From contig DEXK01000015.1 in the NCBI GenBank assembly GCA_002364085.1, forward strand, positions 1-64,000: a stretch of DNA of 64,000 nucleotides, written 5' to 3'. Shown piece after piece: positions 1 to 10,313 of the stretch. This DNA is from Balneolaceae bacterium UBA3186 (GTDB lineage: Bacteria; Bacteroidota; Rhodothermia; Balneolales; Balneolaceae). Position 1 is the first letter of the stretch. Every line of letters begins with the position of its first letter. A program made the translations under genes and the position numbers. The notes beneath the pieces were generated by a model. It had not been told where the DNA came from. It saw nothing but the letters and a program-made list of their open reading frames with translations, and did no database searches.

Positions 1-3000
1 AGAACGTCAGTGGCTACCGGCACCACGTTGGTTCGGCCGGCATCGGTGATCGTCCAGTTATAGTCGCTAATGAGTTTATCACGTGCTGCAGAAGCTGCCG
101 AGGAAAACTGGGTACTATCGGCTCCAAAAGGCACATTTGATTGCAGGCTTGGCAGGGCTGACCACCCGTTTAGTAGGGCATCGTAGTTGGTCGTAGTAAA
201 GGAAGTTGCACCTTCAAACATTTGAGACATATTTGTAACTGAGCCGACATTCCAAGAACTGAGGTCTTGATTGAAGGCTTCTGCACCCAAAAACATTGAG
301 TTCATTTGAGTAACTGCTGAAACATCCCAACTGTCAATTGGTTGATTGAATGCTTCTGCTCCTATGAACATGTTTGCCATGTTAGTTACTGTAGATACAT
401 TCCAGGAATTTAACTCTTGGTTGAAGACTTCCGCACCTACAAACATCGAACTCATAGTTGTTACAGAAGATACATCCCAACTTCCGATAGGCTGATTGAA
501 TGCAACAGTTCTTGCAAACATAACAGACATGTCGGTTACGGAAGAAACATTCCATGAACTAATATCTTGATTAAATGATGACGCACCATCGAATGTTCCT
601 TTCATTACAGTTACCGAATCAACAACCCAGCTACCAATATCTTGATTAAAATCACTCGCATTGTTGAACATTAATCCCATATCCGTTACTGAACTCACAT
701 CCCAAGCACTAATATCCTGATTAAAGGCATTCTCAATAGGAAAACCAGCAACGTTATATCCCTTATTAAATAAATGACTCATATCCGTAACCAAACTTGT
801 ACATACCGAAGTCACATCTTCGTCATTGCTCGCCATGCTTCGTAATGTTGTCTCATCTACCGCGGTATAAGTCACCCCACCTACCAATCCGGTATCGCCC
901 GGAGAGGCGTCTTTACAGGTAATGGTTATGCCGTTATCAGCCAGCAAGAATAAGCTTGGTACTTCCACCCAAGGGCTGGAAACGGAAGTTCCTAGTTCAA
1001 TGCCGTCATTAGGAGTCACCTCCACTTTTACAAACTTACCCGCTTGAGCTGAAGTTGAGGTAAAGGTATTAGCCGTAGAGTCAGTGATGGCTGCTGCGTT
1101 GGTTCCATTTACATTATCAGCTACATACCATTGGAAGGTACTGCCTGATTCGGCGTCGCCATCTGCGTCAGTAAAGGTGTAGCTTGCCATTAGTTGATCG
1201 CCTACTTTTGGCGTTCCGGCAATAAGAACGTCAGTGGCTACCGGTACCACGTTGGTTCGGCCGGCATCGGTGATCGTCCAGTTATAGTCGTTGATTAGTT
1301 TATCACGTGCTGAGGAAGCTGCCGAGGAAAACTGGGTACTATCGGCTCCAAATTGAACTCCAGATTGCAGGCTTGGTAACACCGACCAGCCATGTAATAG
1401 CGCATCGTAGTTGGTCGTAGTAAAGGAAGTGGCACCTTCAAACATTCGAGACATATTTGTAACTAAACCGACATTCCAAGCACTTATATCTTGATTGAAA
1501 GCTACAGCCCCCCTAAACATACTTTGCATAGCTTCCACGGAACTCACATTCCAAGAACTGAGGTCTTGATTGAATGCATCTGCTCCTACGAACATGCCTG
1601 CCATGTTAGTTACTGAAGATACATTCCAAGTACTAATATCTTGGTTGAAAGCGGTGGCATTAACAAACATATTTGACATATCAGTTACTGAAGATACATT
1701 CCAAGAATTTAACTCTTGGTTGAAGGCTTCCGCACCTCCAAACATCGAACTCATAGTTGTTACTGAAGATACATCCCAACTTCCGAGAGGCTGATTGAAT
1801 GCATCTGCTTCGTTGAACATTCCGTACATGCTGGTTACTGACGATACATTCCAACTACTGATATCTTGATTGAAACTATTGGAACTAATAAACATGTAGC
1901 TCATATCTATCACTGAGCTAACATCCCAGGCTCCTATATCTTGATTAAAAGAAATTGTATGATGAAACATGTTCCTCATATTCGTCACTGAGCTAACATC
2001 CCAAGCACTAATATCCTGGTTAAAGGCATTCTCAATAGGAAAACCGGCAACGTTAACCCCCTTAAAAAACAAATGACTCATATCCGTAACCAAACTTGTA
2101 CATACCCAAGTCACATCTTCGTCATTGCTCGCCATGCTTCGTAATGTTGTCTCATCTACCGCGGTATAAGTCACACCACCTACCAATCCGATATCTCCCG
2201 GAGAGGCGTCTTTACAGGTAATGGTTACACCGTTATCAGCCAGCAAGAATAAGCTTGGTACTTCCACCCAAGGGCTGGAAACGGAAGTTCCTAGTTCAAT
2301 GCCGTCATTAGGAGTCACCTCCACTTTTACAAACTTACCCGCTTGCGCTGAAGTTGGCGTAAACGTAGAATTAGTAGCCCCTATGATTACAGATTGCTCA
2401 TTCAACGTATCTGTAGAAACATACCACTGGAAGGTACTGCCTGATTCAGCGTCGCCATCGGCGTCAGTAAAGGTGTAGCTTGCCATTAGTTGATCGCCTA
2501 CTTTTGGCGTTCCGGCAATGAGAACGTCAGTGGCTACCGGCACCACGTTGGTTCGGCCGGCATCAGTGATCGTCCACCCATAGTCGTTGATTAGTTTTGC
2601 ACGAGCTGAGGAAGCTGCCGAGGAAAACTGGGTACTATCGGCTCCAAATTGAACTCCAGATTGCAGGCTTGGTAACACCGACCAGCCATGTAATAGCGCA
2701 TCGTAGTTTGCTGATGTGAAAGAGGTGGCCCCATTAAACATACCTGGCATAGACGTCACCGAAGAAACATTCCATCCACCAATATCTTGACTGAATGCTG
2801 TTGCACTATCAAACATATATGACATATTCAAGACCGAACTCACATCCCAACCAGAAATATCTTGATTGAATGTTGACGCCTTAAAAAACATATATGCCAT
2901 TTGCGTAACTGAGCTCATATTCCATCCAGAAATATCTTGGTTGAAGACAGAGGCACGAAACATGAAATTCATATTAGTAACTGATGAAACATCCCACCTT

Positions 3001-3545
3001 GAGATATCTTGATTGAATACGAAGGCATCAAAAAACATATATGACATATCCGTTACCGAAGATACATCCCAACTCCCAATATTCTGGTTAAAGGCATTTG
3101 CACTATTAAACATAGAGCTCATATCCGTAATTCCACTCGTACACGTTGTAGCTGCATTTTCCGTGGTTATCTGAAGTTTGCTTCGTTTAGTGTATTCTAT
3201 TCCATTTACTATTCCTGTGTCTCCGACTGTTGCATCGCTACACGTAATCGTAACTCCATTTTCAGCTAGTAAGAATACACTGGCCACTTCCAGCCAATCG
3301 CTGGAAACAGCCACTCCGAAGTCAAACCCGTCATTCGGGGTGATTTCTACTTTTATAAACTTACCCGCTTGGGCTGAAATTGGGGTAAACGTAGAATCGG
3401 TGGCCCCTGAGATTACAGATTCCTCATTCAACGTATCTGACGAAACATACCATTGGAAATTAGCGCCTGCATTTGCATCTCCATCGGTATCACTGAAATC
3501 GTAGGTTGCAGCAAGGGTTTCTCTCACTTTTGGTGTGCCTGAAAT
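1..3545 (-). repeat. Three long, partly near-identical coding modules (Ig-like + DUF285)
   Basis: The same block beginning AGAACGTCAGTGGCTACCGG occurs at 1, 1225 and 2521 on the plus strand, giving spacings of 1224 and 1296 nt (408 and 432 codons, both in frame). Copies at 1 and 1225 agree almost base for base for about 65 nt, then remain clearly alignable for about 240 nt. A second conserved block joins about 700-1225 with about 2000-2520. Within each module a 75-nt period encodes 25-residue DUF285 units whose core is W-D/N-V-S-S-V-T-x-M; I count about 7, 8 and 5 units. The fourth, older unit near 3545 is more divergent. High DNA identity suggests recent duplication or gene conversion. Confidence 0.85.
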
Positions 3546-6500
3546 ACCTGCGTTGCTCGCTACCGGGGCTATGTTTTCAAAAACATCCGTCACTGTAACA
3601 GTTAATACGACGGATGCTGTATTGTTAACAATCTCCCCATCATCTGCCTGAATTGTAATAACATACTCGTTATCTCCATCGGCATCTGTTGGATTCTCAA
3701 AGTCAGGTGCTGTTTTAAAGGTCAGAACTCCTGTACTCGCATCGATATTAAAAGCTCCGGCATCAACCCCACCAATGATAGAATAGGTCAAGCCTACATC
3801 CGCCGCCGCTCCATTTCCATCATTTGCATTAATGTCTATGACTGTATCTGTACTATTCTCAACAAAGCTGGCTGAAGTTGGATTGTCTAACAAGTACTTA
3901 AAATAATAACCTCCAATAGATGTATATATGTACATTTTGGTACCATCACCATCAAATAAGAACTCAGTTGTATCAATTGTTCTCCCGGTACCTATCACAT
4001 TTCCATGATCAAACTCTTCCTCAACTCCTGCATATACCGCTTCAGATATATCGTAGGCTGTGTTTAGGTTATATTCTGCAATCTTATCATCACTTCCCGA
4101 CAATATAAATAATTTGGTACCATCTCCATTAAAGGAAAAATCACGTGCACCATAAACTTGATCTGACACATTTAATTTTTCATCATCTCCGGCAAATACG
4201 GCAATGGATACATCATATGCAGTACTTAGGTTGTACTCAACCAGTACATTATTATTGCTTCCATTCAAAACAAACATCTTTGTACCATCAATATTAAATG
4301 AAAAACTGGATACGTAAGATACGTCTGTACTAACATCAAGTTTTTCACCCTCTCCCGAATATATTGCCGTGGATACATCATACGGTATATCAAGACTATA
4401 TTCGAGTATATATCTATTGTTACCATCCAAAACGAACATTTTAGTACCAGTACCATTAAATTTAACATCAAAAATAGTTGTAACCTCGTCTCCAAAAGTA
4501 AATACCTTTTGTTGATTGGAAGCTGTACGTAAGTCAAATGCCGGGTTTAAGGTAAATTCCGTTACCTCCTCAGTAGATACATTGAACGCAAATACTTTAG
4601 TCCCATCGCTATTAAAAATAATTTTAGATCCTCCTAAGCGACTATCTTCCGAAGAAGACAAAACAGCAGTAGAAACATCATATCGACCCGGAAATACTGG
4701 TGGATCATTCACTTCATTGATAGTAACTACAAAACTGTCTTCGGTAAATAATTCCCCATCGCTGGCTCGAACCGTAATATTGGCTACTCCGAATTGGTTA
4801 GTCTGATAATTCAGAGTAAGTGCAGAGTCACTGATAGTTGCTGTGACCAATGTGGGATTATCGTTTACTTCTATAGTGTAGATCAATGAGCCAGACGTAC
4901 TTTCTACATCGCTGAAGTTAGTACTTAAATCGATTAACGTATTTGGTGCATTCTCATCCACCGTTACATCAGCAATAGGAGTGCTTATAGTTGGCGCATC
5001 ATTAACTGGATTTACTGTAACGTTGAATGAATTATCTACAGTTAGTCCACCTGAATCTGTAGCACGAATAGTAATAATTGCAGAACCAGAGCTATCTGCA
5101 ATTAATGACAGTGTTAATTCATCTGAAGTATTATTTACTGAAACATCTGCTAAACCAGTATTTGAATTCGACTCGACTGAAAAAGTCAATTCACTAGCTG
5201 CTTGTTCTGCGTCAGAGAAAACAGAAGTTAAATCAATTGTTGTATTATCTGCATCTTCATCTATAGAAAGATCTTCAATCGCAGCTAACACAGTCGGCTC
5301 GGTATTCGACACCATTATGTTTATCGAAAAGTTATCGTCCACACTGGATGTCCCATTTTCTAAAGAAACAGACGCAGAAACTTGCAGCGCATATTCCTGA
5401 TCCAGATTAGTAACCGTAATACCACTCAAGTCATAAGCCCATTGTTGGCGAGTTTCGTTATAAACTGGTGTACCTGTAGCTGTCAATCCTGTTGCCGGGG
5501 TTAAGGTCCAGCCCGGATTTAAGGCATCTGTAGCTACGGTTCCATCAATGGTCAAATCCATCCATAGCGTATCGGTAACTGATGTGTCTATCGGAGAAAC
5601 TTCTGTCGTTGACAGGCTCAGTGCTCCGGCTGTCAGTCCACCATCGGAGATGGTCCATCCATATGTATCTACTAGTGCTTCCCGTCCAGATAATCCAGTG
5701 ATAGTATACGTTGCCTCACCAACACCTAAATCTACATTATTCTGCACATTCAATGCGCTCCATGCCGTCAGCATGGTTGTATAATTGGACGAACTTAACC
5801 CTGCCCCATCAGCCATCAAAAACATATCCTTCACATTGCTGATGTTCCAACCACTCAGGTCAGCATCGAAGGCCGCCGCATCAGCAAACATTACCGCTAA
5901 ACTATCGGCGTTGCCTACATTCCATCCAGCCACACCGGTTCCGGTAAAGGAACTCGCCAAGTTGAACATCCCAGTAAAATTGAGCCCGTTTGCTACCGAG
6001 TAGGGCGCACTCGAGAAGGTCCATCCGCTAACATCGCCATTGAAGGACGTAGCATTTGTGAACATATTGGCGAAATTCGTAATCGTGCTTACATCCCAGC
6101 CACTTAAATCGGCCATGGTTAGCCCTGTAAAGGCAAACATGCCTTCCATGCTGCTCGCCAAGGATACATCGGGGGCATCCGTGGCGGTGTAGCTAACCAA
6201 ATTAGGGGTTTGGTAGAACATATTTTCCATACTCTCCCACGCTATATTCCCCCATTGCTTAAGGCCAATAAGCTTGGCTGAATTCTGGGCATAGCCCGGG
6301 TTGTTGCCGTAGGTAAACAAATCAGCATTATCGGTTAGGTCTAGGCGCGGGAAGGTCCCGCCAATGCGTACTTCGTACTCCCCAGCCACCGCATAGCTAT
6401 GGGAAGGATCCGGATCATCACCGGTAATTTGTTCCACTGTGCCGTCTCCCCAGGCAATGATCGCATCAAAATCGGAAACCGTAGCCCCTCCATCGGTGTA

Positions 6501-9500
6501 CAGGGTAATAGATTCGCTGGGTGTTGTTGTTCTCCAAGTCGTGATAAATGCTGTTGTTGAATCTACACTTAATACTTCTTCTACCGTAATTGTGAACACT
6601 TGATCAGCAGATGTATCGATTCCTCCATTAGTTGTCCCGCCATCATCGGAAAGTCGAATGGTAACATTCGCTACTCCAAAAGAATCAGCGGCAGGTGTAT
6701 ATGTAAGGGTTCCAGTAACTGGATCTACAGCAGGTAATACTGAAAATAAAAGGTCATTATTGGTAGAAACATCAAATGTCAGGTTTTGACCTGATTCATT
6801 TGCAGATCCTGCGGAAATTGAGGTTGCCCAATTAGCTACAGTTTGAGCACCAGAATTTTCATCTATGGTTTGGTTTGCTCCAGCAACAAACACCGGAACA
6901 TCATTTACTGAAGTAGCTGTAATCGTAAAAGTATCTTCAACTGATAATCCTCCTGAATCTGTGGCACGAATTGTAATATCTGAGGTACCTGAAGAATCCG
7001 ATTGAAGCGTTAAAGTAAGCTCGTCTGAATTTGAATCAATAGAGGTGTTTACTAAATCAGGGTTGCTGTTGGTGGTTACCGAATAGACTAAATCAGCAGC
7101 ATTATCTTCAGCATCACTAAATACAGAAGTAAGAGCAATAGCATCAATGATTCCATCTTCGTTTACAGCAATGTCCGCTATAGCATTGGTGACAACCGGA
7201 GCATTATTGGGAATATTTATCTCTATATAGGATGAGGTATCAGCTATACCAAAAGAAGTACCATCAAACGGAGTTATTTCAACACGTATAAATTTTCCTG
7301 CATCACCTGAATCAACTACATAACTACTATCTGTTTCTCCGGATATCGTACTTTCATTAGTACCAGATCCATCATCCGCAACAAACCAGCGGAATTGAGC
7401 ACCGGCATTAGGATCATCCTCAAAGTCATTGTATTCATATACTGCAAAAATCGTTTCACCAACATCAGGAGTTCCTGTGATAGTACCAGCAATTGCGATA
7501 GGACGAACATTTATTTTTATGTAGTCGGAAACCGACGTTGAACCATTTTGTGTACCGTCATTTGGAGTAACTTCTACACGGATGTATGCTCCTTCTACAT
7601 CTGGTGTTACTACATATTTATTTGAAGTAGCTTCTGCTATCTGAGTTAGTCCGGTTCCGACTTCATCTGCTGCTACATACCATTGAAAGGTAGTTCCTGA
7701 TTCCAAATCACTTTCAGGATCAGAATAGGTATAATCTGCTGTCAGCGTATCGCCAATTCCCGGAGTTCCTGTAATTGTAACAGTACCGGCGGAAGGAGGT
7801 TGATTTGATGCCGCTACTTCAGAATAAGAGCTGGAAACTAAAGTTCCGGCATCAGTTCCATCATTGGGTGTTACATCAACTCGTAAAAATTTATCTAAAT
7901 CAGCTGACACTACCGTATATATTGAATCGGTTGCTCCAGCTATTTGTGCTGCGTTGGTACCACTAGCATCATCTGCACGATACCACTGAAATGTTGTTCC
8001 TGATTCGGGATCGTTATCAGCATCACTGTAATTGTAGGTTACCGCTAATTGATTTCCCAATTCAGGTAAGTTTCCTGCATTTGTTCGGTTATTTATAACA
8101 AGGTTTGAGGCAGCAGGGATTGTATTGGCTGATTCTGCATTCGGATTTAATTCCTGCTGTATTGGATAGCCGTTGTTTACTCCAGTTACTAACTCCCAAA
8201 CGTCTGTAAAATCCCATGAAGCTCCTGTATAGGTTGACTCTGTTTTCATTTGTGAAGTAGTCTTACCGGTTATGCCAGAACTAGACCCTGCACCAACGGC
8301 AGTGGTAGTTCCACTTTCATCAGTATCCCAAAAACTGTTTTGTGCAGCTCCAAAACCACTTTTTAAGCCAACAAATCCTCCAATATTGGTACTTCCACTT
8401 ACCGTTCCTGTCGAAAAACTATTTGTAATTATACCACTGTCTAGGTTACCAACTAATCCTCCAACCTGAGATGATCCTGATACTGCACCGGTAGCAAAAC
8501 TATTTTCAATATTATCGTTGGCAAAACCAACCAGACCACCGGCATTATCCCCACCATTTACTGAACTTGTAGAATAGCTCTTTTTAATAGTTTTCAGATT
8601 ATGATTTCCAACCAATCCACCAATATCAGAGCCGGTAGCCGTTACAGACCCCGTAGAATAAGACGCTGTAATATCGCCTCCATTCTGCCCCACTAATCCA
8701 CCAACTTGAGAGGTTCCTGTTACAGAACCATTATAATAACTATTAGTAATGGTTCCATAGTTCTCGCTAGATAGCCCTGCCGTATTGGAAGTACCTGTAA
8801 TATCCCCTTGATCAATTCCTAAACTATCTACAACACCACCTTCACCAATGGTAGCAAATAGTGCTACGTTACTATTCGATGAGCGGTTTATGAAAAGACT
8901 TGTGATTTTATACCCCTGACCATTTAAATTTCCTGTAAATGGTGTATCTGCTCCAATAGGTTCAAAGCCGGCACCACTATTCCAGCTTGAAGTTCCTGAG
9001 GCGTCAATATTTTGGGATAAAATAAAGTAATCCGTCAGATTGTTACTGATTTCCTGAAGCTGTTCGGCGGTAGTAATTTGATATGGATCTCCCTGAGAAC
9101 CATCTCCACCGGCAAAACTTACCGAGACCGATTCAGCCTGTACAGGTCCAGTCAGTGAACTTTCTCCGGAAGTGCCTGCATCAGTACCGTCACTTGGAAT
9201 AACAGAAAAACTTATGTATTTGCCTTCATCAGCATTAACTAATGTATAAGTATTAGCGTCAGCTCCGCCAATTGCTGTTTTCCCACTCCCCCCTGCATCA
9301 TCACTTCGATACCATGTGTACACAGAACCACTTTCAGGATCGTTATCAGGATCACTATAATCATATGATCCTGTCAGTAAAGAACCTACTTCTAATGTTC
9401 CGCTGATGGAAACATTTGATATTGTTGGCGGATTGTTACCACCTCCACCAACGCTTCCACTAATAGGGCCAACAGGATCGCTAGGGGTAGGCATTCCAGT

Positions 9501-9842
9501 ATCTGTACCATTAGACGGAGTTACCTCAAATACGATTAGTTTGCCTTCATCTGCAGCAACAAGTGTATACGTTATCGAGGTTTCACCATCTATTGGCACT
9601 GGTGGATCAAATTCACTGTCTAGTCGATACCATTGATAAGTAGAGCCGTCTTCGGGTATATCATTCGGGTCGCTGTACTGGTAACTACCAGTCAACGTTT
9701 CCCCTACTTCAGCAGTGCCGGTAATTTCAACAAAGTCCGCAAATGGACCGGAAGGTGGTGGAAACTGAGCCTGTACAGGAATGGCTACCAATAGTGTTAC
9801 TAATATGATTAGATTAGATAATAGCTTAATTGAATGCCTCAT
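1..9842 (-). CDS. Giant modular secreted/surface protein (Ig-like, GLUG, cadherin-like, DUF285 repeats), C-terminus outside window
   Basis: The frame starting at ATG 9842 was checked at about ten points and stays open to the left edge, giving at least 3280 residues. Residues 1-26 form a signal peptide (hydrophobic core, then VQAQ). In order: two Ig-like units with a QWY/TWY core (W near 73 and 177); a GLUG-motif region (about 244-524, repeated GGLVG); three Ig-like units (580-880); cadherin-like repeats (880-1085); a PKD-like WGDGTVEQ stretch; a DUF285 block (1185-1380); more cadherin-like repeats (1504-1714); five propeller-like repeats with DGTKMF cores (1718-1980); a cadherin-like unit; then three modules of one Ig-like domain plus 5-8 DUF285 repeats of 25 residues each. 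No catalytic motif was seen. Adhesion or matrix function is inferred. The start overlaps the preceding receiver gene by 17 nt. The anchoring or sorting signal would lie beyond position 1. Confidence 0.9.
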   Translation of the reverse strand, partial: MRHSIKLLSNLIILVTLLVAIPVQAQFPPPSGPFADFVEITGTAEVGETLTGSYQYSDPNDIPEDGSTYQWYRLDSEFDPPVPIDGETSITYTLVAADEGKLIVFEVTPSNGTDTGMPTPSDPVGPISGSVGGGGNNPPTISNVSISGTLEVGSLLTGSYDYSDPDNDPESGSVYTWYRSDDAGGSGKTAIGGADANTYTLVNADEGKYISFSVIPSDGTDAGTSGESSLTGPVQAESVSVSFAGGDGSQGDPYQITTAEQLQEISNNLTDYFILSQNIDASGTSSWNSGAGFEPIGADTPFTGNLNGQGYKITSLFINRSSNSNVALFATIGEGGVVDSLGIDQGDITGTSNTAGLSSENYGTITNSYYNGSVTGTSQVGGLVGQNGGDITASYSTGSVTATGSDIGGLVGNHNLKTIKKSYSTSSVNGGDNAGGLVGFANDNIENSFATGAVSGSSQVGGLVGNLDSGIITNSFSTGTVSGSTNIGGFVGLKSGFGAAQNSFWDTDESGTTTAVGAGSSSGITGKTTSQMKTESTYTGASWDFTDVWELVTGVNNGYPIQQELNPNAESANTIPAASNLVINNRTNAGNLPELGNQLAVTYNYSDADNDPESGTTFQWYRADDASGTNAAQIAGATDSIYTVVSADLDKFLRVDVTPNDGTDAGTLVSSSYSEVAASNQPPSAGTVTITGTPGIGDTLTADYTYSDPESDLESGTTFQWYVAADEVGTGLTQIAEATSNKYVVTPDVEGAYIRVEVTPNDGTQNGSTSVSDYIKINVRPIAIAGTITGTPDVGETIFAVYEYNDFEDDPNAGAQFRWFVADDGSGTNESTISGETDSSYVVDSGDAGKFIRVEITPFDGTSFGIADTSSYIEINIPNNAPVVTNAIADIAVNEDGIIDAIALTSVFSDAEDNAADLVYSVTTNSNPDLVNTSIDSNSDELTLTLQSDSSGTSDITIRATDSGGLSVEDTFTITATSVNDVPVFVAGANQTIDENSGAQTVANWATSISAGSANESGQNLTFDVSTNNDLLFSVLPAVDPVTGTLTYTPAADSFGVANVTIRLSDDGGTTNGGIDTSADQVFTITVEEVLSVDSTTAFITTWRTTTPSESITLYTDGGATVSDFDAIIAWGDGTVEQITGDDPDPSHSYAVAGEYEVRIGGTFPRLDLTDNADLFTYGNNPGYAQNSAKLIGLKQWGNIAWESMENMFYQTPNLVSYTATDAPDVSLASSMEGMFAFTGLTMADLSGWDVSTITNFANMFTNATSFNGDVSGWTFSSAPYSVANGLNFTGMFNLASSFTGTGVAGWNVGNADSLAVMFADAAAFDADLSGWNISNVKDMFLMADGAGLSSSNYTTMLTAWSALNVQNNVDLGVGEATYTITGLSGREALVDTYGWTISDGGLTAGALSLSTTEVSPIDTSVTDTLWMDLTIDGTVATDALNPGWTLTPATGLTATGTPVYNETRQQWAYDLSGITVTNLDQEYALQVSASVSLENGTSSVDDNFSINIMVSNTEPTVLAAIEDLSIDEDADNTTIDLTSVFSDAEQAASELTFSVESNSNTGLADVSVNNTSDELTLSLIADSSGSAIITIRATDSGGLTVDNSFNVTVNPVNDAPTISTPIADVTVDENAPNTLIDLSTNFSDVESTSGSLIYTIEVNDNPTLVTATISDSALTLNYQTNQFGVANITVRASDGELFTEDSFVVTINEVNDPPVFPGRYDVSTAVLSSSEDSRLGGSKIIFNSDGTKVFAFNVSTEEVTEFTLNPAFDLRTASNQQKVFTFGDEVTTIFDVKFNGTGTKMFVLDGNNRYILEYSLDIPYDVSTAIYSGEGEKLDVSTDVSYVSSFSFNIDGTKMFVLNGSNNNVLVEYNLSTAYDVSIAVFAGDDEKLNVSDQVYGARDFSFNGDGTKLFILSGSDDKIAEYNLNTAYDISEAVYAGVEEEFDHGNVIGTGRTIDTTEFLFDGDGTKMYIYTSIGGYYFKYLLDNPTSASFVENSTDTVIDINANDGNGAAADVGLTYSIIGGVDAGAFNIDASTGVLTFKTAPDFENPTDADGDNEYVITIQADDGEIVNNTASVVLTVTVTDVFENIAPVASNAGISGTPKVRETLAATYDFSDTDGDANAGANFQWYVSSDTLNEESVISGATDSTFTPISAQAGKFIKVEITPNDGFDFGVAVSSDWLEVASVFLLAENGVTITCSDATVGDTGIVNGIEYTKRSKLQITTENAATTCTSGITDMSSMFNSANAFNQNIGSWDVSSVTDMSYMFFDAFVFNQDISRWDVSSVTNMNFMFRASVFNQDISGWNMSSVTQMAYMFFKASTFNQDISGWDVSSVLNMSYMFDSATAFSQDIGGWNVSSVTSMPGMFNGATSFTSANYDALLHGWSVLPSLQSGVQFGADSTQFSSAASSARAKLINDYGWTITDAGRTNVVPVATDVLIAGTPKVGDQLMASYTFTDADGDAESGSTFQWYVSTDTLNEQSVIIGATNSTFTPTSAQAGKFVKVEVTPNDGIELGTSVSSPWVEVPSLFLLADNGVTITCKDASPGDIGLVGGVTYTAVDETTLRSMASNDEDVTWVCTSLVTDMSHLFFKGVNVAGFPIENAFNQDISAWDVSSVTNMRNMFHHTISFNQDIGAWDVSSVIDMSYMFISSNSFNQDISSWNVSSVTSMYGMFNEADAFNQPLGSWDVSSVTTMSSMFGGAEAFNQELNSWNVSSVTDMSNMFVNATAFNQDISTWNVSSVTNMAGMFVGADAFNQDLSSWNVSSVEAMQSMFRGAVAFNQDISAWNVGLVTNMSRMFEGATSFTTTNYDALLHGWSVLPSLQSGVQFGADSTQFSSAASSARDKLINDYNWTITDAGRTNVVPVATDVLIAGTPKVGDQLMASYTFTDADGDAESGSTFQWYVADNVNGTNAAAITDSTANTFTSTSAQAGKFVKVEVTPNDGIELGTSVSSPWVEVPSLFLLADNGITITCKDASPGDTGLVGGVTYTAVDETTLRSMASNDEDVTSVCTSLVTDMSHLFNKGYNVAGFPIENAFNQDISAWDVSSVTDMGLMFNNASDFNQDIGSWVVDSVTVMKGTFDGASSFNQDISSWNVSSVTDMSVMFARTVAFNQPIGSWDVSSVTTMSSMFVGAEVFNQELNSWNVSTVTNMANMFIGAEAFNQPIDSWDVSAVTQMNSMFLGAEAFNQDLSSWNVGSVTNMSQMFEGATSFTTTNYDALLNGWSALPSLQSNVPFGADSTQFSSAASAARDKLISDYNWTITDAGRTNVVPVATDV

Positions 9843-10221
9843 TTTGTACTCGTGTATTCGTTTTTAATTTCTTTGAATTTAAAATTGGTTGTAAGTCAGA
9901 GAGCTTGTCTTTTGCGACAAAAGCTACTAATCCGAGTTCTTCTGCTTTGCGCCTAAAACCTGGTGTGTTATAGCTACTAACCAATATGATTTTTGCATCA
10001 GGATCTTTCTTGATAATTTCTTTCGATACAGTGAAACCACTTATACTCTTTAATTCTATATCCATCAGAACAAAATCCGGTTGTTGAGATTCATACTCTA
10101 GCAATGCCTTCTCACCTGTCTCATATTCAATAATCTGATGCTTCTTACCCGAAGCAAGTGTTATAAAGTTTTTTATTGTACGACGCATTTCAGCATGGTC
10201 ATCAACTATCATTATTTTCAT
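9826..10221 (-). CDS. Single-domain (CheY-like) response regulator A
   Basis: A 131-residue receiver domain with no output domain. Acidic pair D7/D8, phospho-acceptor D54 in VLMDIE, S82 and K104 in FVAKDK are all in place, so it should be phosphorylatable. A longer reading from 10254 adds 11 residues, but ATG 10221 (MKIMIVDD) matches the starts of its two tandem paralogues. The longer version would also run into a conserved 40-bp element at 10237-10276, so I prefer 10221. A basic/polar tail of about 20 residues follows the receiver fold. Its last codons overlap the start of the giant surface-protein gene by 17 nt, implying translational coupling. Its partner kinase is not shown by sequence; the two nearby Y_Y_Y kinases are the obvious candidates. 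Confidence 0.85.
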   Translation of the reverse strand: MKIMIVDDHAEMRRTIKNFITLASGKKHQIIEYETGEKALLEYESQQPDFVLMDIELKSISGFTVSKEIIKKDPDAKIILVSSYNTPGFRRKAEELGLVAFVAKDKLSDLQPILNSKKLKTNTRVQNEAFN

Positions 10222-10236
10222 TCTTATATTTTTTCT

Positions 10237-10276
10237 ATAGGAAGAGGTGCTCAATTATCTAGGTAGAAGTACCTAT
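10237..10276 (-). promoter_or_regulatory. Conserved 40-bp element, copy A
   Basis: One of four copies aligned without gaps; 26 of 40 columns are invariant. On the plus strand it reads ATAGGAAGAGGTGCTCAATT, then a short spacer, then the perfect dyad TAGGTA GAAG TACCTA. It lies 15 nt before ATG 10221 of receiver A and 37 nt after the stop of receiver B. The short distance leaves little room for a promoter downstream of it. Confidence 0.7.
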
Positions 10277-10313
10277 TTCGGGTAGATCCATATGCCAACT
10301 TAAATGGTATTTC

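Noticed and set aside
220..780. Regular 75-nt periodicity that could suggest a CRISPR array
   Set aside because: The repeats are coding (25-residue DUF285 units in the minus-strand giant gene), diverge between copies and have no constant spacer/repeat division.
1570..9636. Several short open frames on both strands inside the giant gene (for example 4981-5400, 7316-7510, 9406-9636)
   Set aside because: They lie in other frames of the long open coding frame, look like translated repeat sequence with no domain, and have no ribosome site.
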